Shown: piece by piece, positions 55,043 to 63,136 of the stretch
Layout: the number at the start of each line of letters is the position of its first letter
Position numbering within the stretch: position 1 is the stretch's first letter
DNA from: Spirochaetae bacterium HGW-Spirochaetae-3
GTDB lineage: Bacteria; Spirochaetota; Spirochaetia; Treponematales; UBA12059
Reading direction: 5' to 3'
Assembly: GCA_002839315.1 (NCBI GenBank)
Contig: PGXV01000003.1
Span: 145,219-209,218, forward strand
DNA: 64,000 nucleotides
Notes under the pieces: generated by a model
Told to the model about the DNA's origin: nothing
Seen by the model: the letters and a program-made list of their open reading frames with translations, nothing else
Databases searched by the model: none
Position numbers and translations under genes: made by a program

Positions 55043-55527
55043 CGAGGCCGATACGCAAGATCATGGTCTACGTCGACGGGTCGGAGCAGTCGATTACGGC
55101 GGCCCAATACGCGATCGTACTGGCCAAGGCGCTGGGGGCGGAACTGTACGCGCTCTACGTCGTCGATACGAGGGCGCTGGCGGAGCTCGTGAAGTCCCGC
55201 ATTTTCCTCGAATCCGAACAGGACGAGTACCGGCGCGACCTTGACGGAGACGCGAGCCGATACCTTAACCACGTGCGGGAACTGGCTCGCCGCAAGGGCG
55301 TGCCGGTTTCGACCGAGAAGACCTCCGGCGCGGTGCATATAGAAATAAAGAGCAAGGTCGCGGAGCTCGGCGTTGACCTCCTGGTCCTCGGCGAGATATC
55401 GCAGATCCGATCCCGTCGCGACGAACTATATAACGAGACGGAACGAGCCATGCGCAACGCGCAGTGCCCGGTCCTCGTCGCCAAAGGCGAAGATAAGATA
55501 TGGGACCTCTACGAGGCCCTGGAATAG
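55039..55527 (+). CDS. Universal stress protein (UspA family)
   Basis: 162 residues. KIMVYVDGSEQSITAAQYAI at the N-terminus and VDLLVLGEISQIRSRRDELY then AMRNAQCPVLVAKG at the C-terminus follow the UspA alpha/beta fold; the ATP-binding G-x2-G-x9-G(S/T) loop is only partly kept. It is translationally coupled to ntpD by ATGA, so it is made with the ATPase, possibly as a regulator of energy or ion state. Confidence 0.85.
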   Translation: MTRPIRKIMVYVDGSEQSITAAQYAIVLAKALGAELYALYVVDTRALAELVKSRIFLESEQDEYRRDLDGDASRYLNHVRELARRKGVPVSTEKTSGAVHIEIKSKVAELGVDLLVLGEISQIRSRRDELYNETERAMRNAQCPVLVAKGEDKIWDLYEALE

Positions 55528-55537
55528 GTAGGCGGCT

Positions 55538-55987
55538 ATGGCACTAATCGATTTGATTGAAGAAACCGTCGTCCGGGCCCCGCTCAAGGCGACCGAGAAG
55601 GATACGGTTATACGGGAACTCGTCGATACCCTGGTCCAAGCCGGAAAGATAATCGACGCCGAGACGGCGTATCGCTCGGTGCTCGACCGCGAGGCGAAGG
55701 GTAGCACGGGCCTGGAAGAGGGCATCGCGGTTCCGCACGGCAAGACCATCGCGGCCCGGGAATTGACCATCGCTATAGGCGTATCTCCCGAGGGCGTCGA
55801 ATTCGGATCGATGGACGGCAAGCCGGCGAAGCTGTTCTTCCTTATCCTGGCCCCGCCGGACAAGGCCGGACCCCACATCGAGGCGCTGGCAGAGATAGCC
55901 AGGATGTCTCGCTCCAAGGCCTTCTGCTCGTCGCTGGCGTCGTGTAGGAGTCCCGCGGAGGTCGTGAGGCTACTGAAGGACGAGTAG
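55538..55987 (+). CDS. PTS EIIA (fructose/Ntr-type) protein
   Basis: 149 residues of the PTS_EIIA_2 fold. The phosphorylatable His is in GLEEGIAVPHGKT near residue 68. FFLILAPPDKAGPHIEALAE is also typical. No EIIB or EIIC is nearby; together with the ATPase genes ten bases upstream this suggests a regulatory PtsN-like role and not sugar uptake. Confidence 0.87.
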   Translation: MALIDLIEETVVRAPLKATEKDTVIRELVDTLVQAGKIIDAETAYRSVLDREAKGSTGLEEGIAVPHGKTIAARELTIAIGVSPEGVEFGSMDGKPAKLFFLILAPPDKAGPHIEALAEIARMSRSKAFCSSLASCRSPAEVVRLLKDE

Positions 55988-56003
55988 GAAGTGTGAGTAA
56001 TCA

Positions 56004-56037
56004 GTGTGAGTGTGAGATACGCTATCTTCACTCACAC
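56004..56037. repeat. Imperfect inverted repeat between EIIA and pyrG
   Basis: Left arm GTGTGAGTGTGAGATA (56004-56019), 3-base loop, right arm TATCTTCACTCACAC (56023-56037). AGATA/TATCT and GTGAGTG/CACTCAC can pair around a small bulge. The GTGTGAGT unit is also repeated at 55991. There is no T-tract. It could end the V-ATPase transcript or bind a regulator of pyrG. Confidence 0.5.
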
Positions 56038-56063
56038 AGATCACAGATTCCCTCTCAAGGCGC

Positions 56064-56093
56064 TTGACCCTCGTACCGATAGCGGCGGATAAT
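56064..56093 (+). promoter_or_regulatory. Promoter of pyrG, leaderless type
   Basis: TTGACC (56064-56069), 18 bases, GATAAT (56088-56093), then eight bases and the ATG at 56102, with no ribosome-binding site. Confidence 0.58.
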
Positions 56094-56101
56094 GCGCTCC
56101 C

Positions 56102-57721
56102 ATGAAGAAGCTTATCTTCGTGACCGGCGGCGTGTGTTCCTCCCTTGGGAAGGGCATTACAGCCTCCTCGATCGGCAGCCTCCTCGAGGCACGCGGACTA
56201 TCGGTTCGCATGATCAAGATCGACCCCTACCTAAACGTAGACGCGGGTACGATGAACCCCTATCAGCATGGCGAAGTCTACGTCACCGACGATGGCGCCG
56301 AGACGGACCTCGACCTGGGCAACTACGCCCGCTTTACCAACGCGCCGATCTCCAAGGCGAACTCGGTGACGACCGGGCAAGTCTATCGCGAGGTGATAAA
56401 CAAGGAGCGCGAAGGGCGTTTCCTCGGCAAGACCGTACAGGTCGTGCCGCATATCACCGACGAGATAAAGTCGCGCATCGTAGCCGTAGGCAAGGATCCG
56501 GACGTAGACTTTACCATCATCGAGATCGGCGGCACCGTCGGCGACATGGAGAGCGTCCCGTTCCTCGAGGCCGCGCGCCAGCTTATCCACGAGTACGGCA
56601 GGCAGGACGCGGTGAGCGTCCACGTAACGCTCGTGCCCGAGGTAACCGGCGGCGAGCTCAAGACGAAGCCGACCCAGCATTCCGTAAAGGAGCTGCAGGA
56701 AGTCGGCATCCAGCCCGACGTCCTCGTCTGCCGCTCGACGGCGGGCCTCGACGAATCCTTGCGGCGCAAGCTGGCGGCCTTCACTAACGTAGAGTACGAA
56801 GGCGTCATCTCCGCCAAGGACGCATCGACGATCTACGAGTTGCCGCTCGTATTCCACGATCAAGGCCTCGATCAGTTCCTGCTCCGCAAGATGAACGTCG
56901 AGAGCCGCCACGCCGACCTGAAGGCGTGGAAGGAAGTCGTTCGCAAGCTGACCGAGCCCAGGAAGCGGGTGCGTATCGGCGTCGTGGGCAAGTATATGGA
57001 GCTGCACGACGCGTACAAGTCGGTATGGGAAGCGCTATACCACGGCGGCATAGGCAACGACGCCGGCGTCGAGATAGTCCGGATCGACTCCAGCCGATTC
57101 GAGGCCGAAGACGCGAACCCCGGCGACGTCCTCGCCGACGTTGACGGCATCCTCGTACCCGGCGGCTTCGGCCAGCGCGGCATCAACGGCATGGTCGTCG
57201 CGGCCAGATGGGCTCGCGAGAACGGTATGCCGTACTTCGGGCTGTGCCTCGGCATGCAGATAATGGCCATCGAATGGGCCAGGAACGTGATCGGTTGGGC
57301 CGACGCCGATTCGGCGGAGTTCAACCAGGACGCCGGCCACGCGGTGGTTAGCCTGCTGGAAGACCAGATAGACGTGAAGAATTTCGGCGGCACGATGCGG
57401 CTCGGGCGTAACGATTCCGTATTCAAGGAAGGCTCCAAGCCGGCGCTCGCCTATGGTTCGACCAGGGTCTCGGAGCGCCATCGCCATCGATACGAATTCT
57501 CCAACGCCTATCGCGCCGACTTCGATGGCTCCGGCATGGTTATAGCCGGGACGACGCCCGACGGCGAGCTCGTTGAAAGCCTCGAGTGGCCGGACCATCC
57601 CTGGGGCGTCGGCGTGCAGTACCATCCCGAATTCAAGTCCAGGCCTATCGCTCCCCACCCGCTGTTCGCCGCCTTCGTAAAGGCGTCCATCGCGTTCGGC
57701 GACAAGAGGGCGCATGGTTAA
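56102..57721 (+). CDS. pyrG: CTP synthase
   Basis: 539 residues. N-terminal synthetase domain: FVTGGVCSSLGKGITASSIG, KIDPYLNVDAGTMNPYQHGE, EIGGTVGDMES. C-terminal class-I glutaminase: PGGFGQRGINGM, nucleophile Cys in YFGLCLGMQIM (~382) and the His-Glu pair in YHPEF. It converts UTP, ATP and glutamine to CTP in the cytoplasm. The stop overlaps lptC by eight bases, placing pyrG at the head of a pyrG-lptCAB unit. Confidence 0.98.
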   Translation: MKKLIFVTGGVCSSLGKGITASSIGSLLEARGLSVRMIKIDPYLNVDAGTMNPYQHGEVYVTDDGAETDLDLGNYARFTNAPISKANSVTTGQVYREVINKEREGRFLGKTVQVVPHITDEIKSRIVAVGKDPDVDFTIIEIGGTVGDMESVPFLEAARQLIHEYGRQDAVSVHVTLVPEVTGGELKTKPTQHSVKELQEVGIQPDVLVCRSTAGLDESLRRKLAAFTNVEYEGVISAKDASTIYELPLVFHDQGLDQFLLRKMNVESRHADLKAWKEVVRKLTEPRKRVRIGVVGKYMELHDAYKSVWEALYHGGIGNDAGVEIVRIDSSRFEAEDANPGDVLADVDGILVPGGFGQRGINGMVVAARWARENGMPYFGLCLGMQIMAIEWARNVIGWADADSAEFNQDAGHAVVSLLEDQIDVKNFGGTMRLGRNDSVFKEGSKPALAYGSTRVSERHRHRYEFSNAYRADFDGSGMVIAGTTPDGELVESLEWPDHPWGVGVQYHPEFKSRPIAPHPLFAAFVKASIAFGDKRAHG

Positions 57722-58271
57722 ATTCCGCGGGGTCCTTCCGGTCGTCATAGCCATCCTTTCGGGGTGCAGCCTCGATTACGGCGCCGCGATGGCCGAGGAC
57801 CTCGCCGCCGACGTACCCGATACCGTGGTCGTCGGCTTCTCCCATACCGTCATCGAGAACGGCGCTCCAATGTTCCGCCTCGAGGCGGAACGCGGGGAGT
57901 CGTTCCAGGCGCAGAAGAAGATGAGGCTCTCGGACGTACGATTCATAGAGTACGCTTCCGGCGGCCTCGAGGTCGCCGCCGAGGGCCGCGCCGATTCCGC
58001 CGTCTTCTTCACCGACACCGAAAGCGCCGAGCTTTCGGGTTCGGTGCGCTTCCGCTCGGCGCGGGACGGCGTATCCGTGGAGTCCGGTTACCTGGAATGG
58101 GACGGGAAGGCCCGCCTTCTTAGGAGCCGCGCGGAAATCGTGACCACCTTGAGCGACGACGACGGTACGAGCCTGTCGGGTTCCGGGTTCGGGGTGGACG
58201 CCGCGAGGCGCTCGTTCTCGTTCGGCAATCGGGCCGACGGCCGATTCGTGGCGCCGCGGGATACTGAATGA
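57714..58271 (+). CDS. lptC: LptC-like lipoprotein
   Basis: 185 residues. The N-terminus has a lipobox (AILSGC, Cys ~18), unlike the helix-anchored enterobacterial LptC. The body FSHTVIENGAPMFRLEAERG and LSDVRFIEYASGGLEVAAEG is the LptC/LptA jellyroll strand pattern. Position before lptA and lptB supports the call. It would receive lipopolysaccharide-like glycolipid at the inner membrane. Confidence 0.82.
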   Translation: MVKFRGVLPVVIAILSGCSLDYGAAMAEDLAADVPDTVVVGFSHTVIENGAPMFRLEAERGESFQAQKKMRLSDVRFIEYASGGLEVAAEGRADSAVFFTDTESAELSGSVRFRSARDGVSVESGYLEWDGKARLLRSRAEIVTTLSDDDGTSLSGSGFGVDAARRSFSFGNRADGRFVAPRDTE

Positions 58272-58969
58272 CGCGGCTTCGGCTGGCTTTAGCCGCGGTC
58301 CTGGCGATCGCGACGGCTGTTCCTCCGGCGTTCGCGGACGATTTCTCGTTTTCCGCCGATTCCATGACCGGCGCGATGTCCAAGGGCCGGGAGAGGGCCA
58401 CTCTCGTCGGGAATGCCGTCGTCGTGTCGGGCGGCATGCGCATAAGCGCCGACAGGATAGAGCTGTACGGAGACGAGTTCCGCTTCGTCGAATGCAAGGG
58501 CCGCGTGGCCGTGACCGACGAGGAACGCGGCCTGCGGCTCACCACCGAGCGGCTTTCCTACGACAGGCGCGACAAGGTGTCCAGGCTGACCGGCCCGTCC
58601 GTGATGGAGGATCGCCTCAACAAGGTCGTCATCAAGGGCGACTATATCGAGAACGACGACGAGCGGAAGATAGCCATCGTGCAGATAAACGTACGCATCC
58701 TCAAGGAGAACCTGTCCTGCCGCGCGGAGTTCGCCCGCTACGACCGCGCGGCGAAGTCGCTGGAGCTATCCGGTTCCCCGACGGTCAGGCGCGACGGCGA
58801 CGAGTACCGCGCGGCTACCATTCTCGTCGACCTGGATACCGAGGATATCGTTCTCGTAGGCACGGTCTCCGGGACCGTCGCCGCCGGCAAGAAGAAGGAG
58901 CCTCCGCCGGAGCCGGGCGAGCCTCTTTCCGTCCCGGCGGAACCAAGCTCGCCCGGGGCGACGCCATGA
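58268..58969 (+). CDS. lptA: LptA/OstA-like periplasmic transport protein
   Basis: 233 residues, signal peptide ending at AFAD, OstA-type repeats (FSADSMTGAMSKGRERATLV, RISADRIELYGDE-like, MEDRLNKVVIKGDYIENDDE). A Pro/Glu-rich tail follows (~215-233). It bridges inner and outer membrane for LPS-like lipid. ATGA overlaps on both sides. Confidence 0.86.
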   Translation: MTRLRLALAAVLAIATAVPPAFADDFSFSADSMTGAMSKGRERATLVGNAVVVSGGMRISADRIELYGDEFRFVECKGRVAVTDEERGLRLTTERLSYDRRDKVSRLTGPSVMEDRLNKVVIKGDYIENDDERKIAIVQINVRILKENLSCRAEFARYDRAAKSLELSGSPTVRRDGDEYRAATILVDLDTEDIVLVGTVSGTVAAGKKKEPPPEPGEPLSVPAEPSSPGATP

Positions 58970-59733
58970 CCGACGCGACGATAGGCGCCGCGATAGGCGC
59001 CGAGATACCCCACGTCCTCGAGGCGAGGTCGCTGAACAAGCGATTCGGCCGAAAGGTGGCAGTCCTCGACGTAGGGTTCTCGATGCGGACGGGACAGATT
59101 ACCGGGCTACTAGGGCCCAATGGCGCGGGCAAGACGACCGTCTTCTATCTGATCGTCGGGTTCCTTCGCCCGAACGGCGGTTCGGTCTACCTGGATAGCC
59201 ATCTCCTGTCGTCCATGCCGATGTACAAGCGGGCCAGGCTGGGTATCGCGTATCTACCGCAGGAGCCTTCGGTATTCCGTAAGATGACCGTCGAGCAGAA
59301 CGTCAGGGCTATTCTGGAGACGCGTCCCGACCTCGACGCCAAGGCAAGGAAGGTCGCGCTGGACGATCTGCTCGAGGAATTCGGTATATCCTCGCTTCGT
59401 AGACAATACGCCTACACCCTGTCCGGAGGCGAGCGGCGACGTACCGAGATCGCGCGAGCGCTCGCCATAAAGCCGAAATTCCTGCTCCTTGACGAACCCT
59501 TCGCCGGCATCGATCCCATCGCGGTACACGAGATCAAGAGCATCGTCAGGCGCCTGTCCGCGAAGGGCATAGGCGTACTTATTACGGACCATAACGTGCG
59601 CGACACGTTGGAGATTACCCACGAGGCGCATATCATCAACAAAGGCGAGATTCTCGTCTCGGGAAACCGTGACGCGATACTTGAATCGGAGCTGGCAAGA
59701 CAGATATACTTGGGCGAGACGTTCCGAATGTAG
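58966..59733 (+). CDS. lptB: LPS-export ABC ATPase LptB
   Basis: 255 residues from the ATG at 58966 (overlapping the lptA stop); the longer open frame upstream is out of phase with lptA and ignored. Walker A GPNGAGKTT, LSGGERRR signature, Walker B FLLLDEPFAGIDP, H-loop ITDHNVRDTLE; the FAGIDP and DHNVR sequences are specific to LptB. Partners LptF/LptG are not in the window. Confidence 0.95.
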   Translation: MTDATIGAAIGAEIPHVLEARSLNKRFGRKVAVLDVGFSMRTGQITGLLGPNGAGKTTVFYLIVGFLRPNGGSVYLDSHLLSSMPMYKRARLGIAYLPQEPSVFRKMTVEQNVRAILETRPDLDAKARKVALDDLLEEFGISSLRRQYAYTLSGGERRRTEIARALAIKPKFLLLDEPFAGIDPIAVHEIKSIVRRLSAKGIGVLITDHNVRDTLEITHEAHIINKGEILVSGNRDAILESELARQIYLGETFRM

Positions 59734-59744
59734 AGTCCTCTCGT

Positions 59745-59769
59745 TCCGGGAGCCCTCCCGGAGCCTTTT
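59745..59769 (+). terminator. Probable terminator after lptB
   Basis: TCCGGGA (59745-59751), GCCC loop, TCCCGGA (59756-59762), followed by GCC and four T. Perfect 7-bp stem with a short T-tract. Confidence 0.65.
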
Positions 59770-59779
59770 CGCGCTAAAC

Positions 59780-59808
59780 TTGACGGCGCGGAGGGCTCGT
59801 GCTACATT
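59780..59808 (+). promoter_or_regulatory. Promoter of tatD
   Basis: TTGACG (59780-59785), 17 bases, TACATT (59803-59808). Leader of about 45 bases to the ATG at 59858, so this one is not leaderless. Confidence 0.55.
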
Positions 59809-59857
59809 GAACTACCCGATACCGGGCTCCATCATCACTTATCCCAACGGAAGACAA

Positions 59858-60631
59858 ATGCGATACTTTGACACTCATGCCCACATCGGGCTTATTTACG
59901 ATGATCCCATCGAGCAGTTGCTCGCTTGCCAGCAGGCGAAACAGTACGGCGTTCAGAGGATCGTCAGCATATGCAATAGCCTCATAGATTTCTTCCAGGT
60001 CTACGAGAGCCTGAAGACGTCCGAGCACGTGTACCACGCGGCGGGCGTGTCCCCGTCCGAGGTGGCGTCTCCCGGCAGGGATTGGCGCGCCAAGCTCGAC
60101 GAGGCGCTCAAGCTCGCCCGCGTCATCGCGGTAGGCGAGATCGGTCTCGATTATTTCCATCGCTACGGCGACAAGGATAGTCAGATAGAACTGTTCATCG
60201 ACCAGCTGGACATCGCCGCCAGGCACGACCTGCCCGTCATCGTCCATAACCGGGAAGCCGGCAAGGACGTCCTCGACGTGCTTCGCGACCGCCTCCCGCC
60301 GGCCGGCGGCGTGCTTCACTGCTATTCCGAGAACGCCGAGTACGCGATACGCGCGCTCGACCTTAACCTGTACTTCTCGTTCGCCGGAAACCTGACGTAC
60401 CGAAACGCCAAGAACCTGCACGAGACCGTCAGGGTGCTGCCGCTCGACCGTATACTCGTCGAGTCGGAGGCGCCGTTCATGGTGCCTTCCAAGTATCGCG
60501 GAAAGCGCAACAAGCCGGAATACCTGCCGGCGACGGTCGACGACCTGGCCATGCTCCTCGACATGCCGGTGGAAGAGGTGGCGGAAGCGACCTACCAGAA
60601 CGCCTGCCGGCTGTTCCGGGTGCCCGCCTGA
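59858..60631 (+). CDS. TatD-family metal-dependent DNase
   Basis: 257 residues from the ATG at 59858, behind CGGAAG; family proteins begin with this MxxxDTHxH strand. Metal ligands: DTHAHI, GEIGLDYF (Glu), IVHNREAG (His), LHCYSE (His). The last motif is usually ETDAP but is ESEAP here, an Asp-to-Glu change at a metal ligand. TatD enzymes are cytoplasmic 3'-5' exonucleases or D-aminoacyl-tRNA deacylase-like hydrolases. A terminator follows directly. Confidence 0.9.
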   Translation: MRYFDTHAHIGLIYDDPIEQLLACQQAKQYGVQRIVSICNSLIDFFQVYESLKTSEHVYHAAGVSPSEVASPGRDWRAKLDEALKLARVIAVGEIGLDYFHRYGDKDSQIELFIDQLDIAARHDLPVIVHNREAGKDVLDVLRDRLPPAGGVLHCYSENAEYAIRALDLNLYFSFAGNLTYRNAKNLHETVRVLPLDRILVESEAPFMVPSKYRGKRNKPEYLPATVDDLAMLLDMPVEEVAEATYQNACRLFRVPA

Positions 60632-60674
60632 CGTCGCCCGCCCGATAGGACGTCTCTGACAATCGAGAATTCGA

Positions 60675-60705
60675 GGGCGTCCGGTTGCACGGGCGCCCTT
60701 TCTTT
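60675..60705 (+). terminator. Rho-independent terminator after tatD
   Basis: 9-bp stem with one G-U pair (60675-60683 with 60690-60698), six-base loop, then TTTCTTT. Confidence 0.82.
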
Positions 60706-60730
60706 GACTACGTTCACCTTCGGAGAACAC

Positions 60731-61762
60731 ATGAATCTTCACGTTCCCGTTCGCGTAGGCTCGTATACGACCCGCGGCAACCTCTTTCTAGCTCCCGTCG
60801 CAGGCTACTCGGACGCGGCGTTCAGATCGGTATGCGCCGACGCGGGCTGCGACCTGGCGTTCACCGAGATGGTGAGCTCGGAAGCGCTGACCCGGGGCCA
60901 TCTGAAGACCGAGGTGCTACTCGCCAGGGAAGAGAACGAGCCTGACTATGCGGTCCAGCTGTTCGGCGCAAGGCCCGAGACCATGGCGAGGGCGGCCCAG
61001 ATCGTCGCCGAGCGTTGGAGACCGGCTATCATCGACGTCAATTGCGGCTGCCCGGTACCCAAGATCGTAAAATCCGGCGCCGGGTCGGCCCTGATGCGCG
61101 ATCCTGAGCGTATTAGGGCTATCGTCGAGGCGATGAGCGCGGCGGTACGGGTGCCGGTTACGGTCAAGATACGCCTGGGTTGGGACGATTCGTCCATCAA
61201 TTACCTGGAGGCAGCCGCCGCGGCGGTCGAGGGCGGTGCCGCGGCTGTTACGTTGCACGCGCGTACGCGGGAACAGGGCTATGCCGGTACCGCGGACAGG
61301 TCGGCGTTCTATGCGCTCGCCGCGGCGGTGCCCGTGCCCGTATTCGCGTCGGGCGACCTGTTCTCCGCGGCCGTCGCCGTCGAAATACTCTCGGGCGGAC
61401 TTCCATCGCGTACGCGGGCGGGCGAGCGCGGCGTCGCCGGCGTTATGTTCGCGAGGGGCGCCATGGGTGACCCGTTCATCTTTACCAGGGTGCGAGCCGC
61501 TCTGGAAGGCGCTCCCGAACCTGGAATAACGATGGCCGCGCGCATGGCGGCGGCGCGGCGGCACCTGGCGATATCGATGCGAAGCTACGGCGAGCGAGGC
61601 GCTTGCGTGGAATTCAGGAAGCAGGCTTGCGCCTATCTCAAGGGCGCTCCGGGAGGCGCCGAGCTGCGGAGGATGGCGGTTTCCTGCTCGACGGCCCGGG
61701 AGTACGAAGTATTCTTCTCTGCCTGGGAAGAGGCTTCGGCCCGTTTCGGCGCTAGTTCGTAG
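60731..61762 (+). CDS. dusB: tRNA-dihydrouridine synthase (DusB-like)
   Basis: 343 residues from the ATG at 60731 with GGAG five bases upstream. FMN-binding barrel: LFLAPVAGYSDAAFRSVC, VQLFGARPETMARAA, catalytic Cys in DVNCGCPVPKIVKSGAG, TLHARTREQGYAGTAD, and ARGAMGDPFIF. A short extra loop (GGLPSRTRAGERG) stands before the last FMN motif. It reduces specific uridines of tRNA. Its 3' end overlaps the converging gene by 11 bases. Confidence 0.93.
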   Translation: MNLHVPVRVGSYTTRGNLFLAPVAGYSDAAFRSVCADAGCDLAFTEMVSSEALTRGHLKTEVLLAREENEPDYAVQLFGARPETMARAAQIVAERWRPAIIDVNCGCPVPKIVKSGAGSALMRDPERIRAIVEAMSAAVRVPVTVKIRLGWDDSSINYLEAAAAAVEGGAAAVTLHARTREQGYAGTADRSAFYALAAAVPVPVFASGDLFSAAVAVEILSGGLPSRTRAGERGVAGVMFARGAMGDPFIFTRVRAALEGAPEPGITMAARMAAARRHLAISMRSYGERGACVEFRKQACAYLKGAPGGAELRRMAVSCSTAREYEVFFSAWEEASARFGASS

Positions 61763-63041
61763 ACCTCCGCTTGAGCCAGTCCTGGAGCCTGGCTTCCAGC
61801 GCCTCGTTCGGGTCGGGCGGTGGATTGGGACCGGTCGCCTCGAGCAGGAACGGAAGCACGATGGTCCGCTTCATCTCCGGCCAAAGCGCCGGCAATACGT
61901 TCGGCGACTTCAGGTAAGGCGCCGGCGGCATCTTCCCAAGCAGCGACGGGTAGTAGAGCGGAAACAGCTTCTCGTTTACCGACCGTATCGAGGAGAATCC
62001 CCCGGCTATGCCGAACGACGATTCCATAGAGCGATACCGCCTCGCCTCGTCGAGTATGGAGCTCTGCGTCTCTTCGGAATAGAACCACTTGAGGAATGAC
62101 TCGGCGGCCTGGCCCCCGGGGCCCTTCCTGCAGATACCGGCATATACGACGTCCTCCTCGACGGGAACCGCGCCGTCCTTGGATAACCAGCGGAACGAGA
62201 GCGTCGAGCGCCTCTCTCCGGAAACGATGAAGAATTCTGACGATTTCATGGCCGCGTAGCCGATACGCCCGACTTCGACCGATTTATAATCGGGCAGGTA
62301 CAGGTATTTAAACTGGAACTCGTCTTCTTTCGCGGCCGACCCGTTCGCGCGCTCCGACCAGGCCCGTATATACGCGATGCCCGCTTCGAGCCCGGCGTGG
62401 TTCCACTTGAGCGGAGCGCCTTCCTTGAAGCCGGCTCCGAGCAGTTCCATAGTCGAATACAGGAATTCCGGCGACCAACGGGGGCCGAAACCCATATTCG
62501 TCAAAGACGCCTTGCCTTCCTTGTTCAGCTCCGCGCCCTTCTTCTCCAATTCGGCTATGTCAATGACGAAGCCGTCCTGTATCGACGGCTCGAGCTTCTT
62601 GTCGAAGACTATGAGCGATAGGTTGAAGGAGACGGGTAAGAGGAGCTGCCTGCCGTCTACGTTGCCGAGCTCGAGGAGGCCCGGGTAGAACGAGCTCTGG
62701 TTTATTACGAGTTCGGAAAACAGTTGGTCGAGGGCCTGAAAGCTCGAACGGGACTGAGAATTCTTAAGGTTCCGGCCTATCGCGAGCGCAGGCTTCGCTT
62801 CCGTCGCGGCCAGGCTCTCGGCGACGTTCTCCGCGTACGTCACGTTGATCCTGTACCGATTCTGCGACGTATTGAAGGCCGCCGCGTATAGGGCCATCTG
62901 GGGAACGTCGGTCCTCAGTTCCGCTATGCGAGGTTCGATCAGGCCGCACGACCAGGCGGTCGCGCATATAGCGGCGCAGATAGCGGCGCGAATGGGCAGG
63001 GGCCGGGCCCGGAGGGCGGGCTTGTACGGGATACTCGTCAT
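61752..63041 (-). CDS. ABC-type solute-binding lipoprotein
   Basis: 429 residues. Signal peptide with lipobox ATAWSC (Cys ~32). The body has the two-lobe layout of family-1 solute-binding proteins: LLLPVSFNLSLIVFDKKLEP (hinge strand), LKWNHAGLEAGIAYIRAWSE, GRIGYAAMKSSEFF, AESFLKWFYSEETQ. Similar to sugar/polyol binders, but no permease or ATPase lies nearby, so the ligand is unknown and it may be an orphan receptor. Its promoter TTGAGC-17-TAGTCT ends six bases before the ATG. Confidence 0.82.
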   Translation of the reverse strand: MTSIPYKPALRARPLPIRAAICAAICATAWSCGLIEPRIAELRTDVPQMALYAAAFNTSQNRYRINVTYAENVAESLAATEAKPALAIGRNLKNSQSRSSFQALDQLFSELVINQSSFYPGLLELGNVDGRQLLLPVSFNLSLIVFDKKLEPSIQDGFVIDIAELEKKGAELNKEGKASLTNMGFGPRWSPEFLYSTMELLGAGFKEGAPLKWNHAGLEAGIAYIRAWSERANGSAAKEDEFQFKYLYLPDYKSVEVGRIGYAAMKSSEFFIVSGERRSTLSFRWLSKDGAVPVEEDVVYAGICRKGPGGQAAESFLKWFYSEETQSSILDEARRYRSMESSFGIAGGFSSIRSVNEKLFPLYYPSLLGKMPPAPYLKSPNVLPALWPEMKRTIVLPFLLEATGPNPPPDPNEALEARLQDWLKRRSTN

Positions 63042-63047
63042 GGACGA

Positions 63048-63076
63048 AGACTAGCCGAAAGGCCCCGCTTGCTCAA
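63048..63076 (-). promoter_or_regulatory. Promoter of the lipoprotein gene, leaderless type
   Basis: Minus strand: TTGAGC (63076-63071), 17 bases, TAGTCT (63053-63048), six bases, ATG at 63041. Confidence 0.55.
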
Positions 63077-63136
63077 GTCGACCCGCCGGGCGGATTCCAT
63101 ATGGTATCTATCGCGGTAAGCCTGTATACTATGCTC

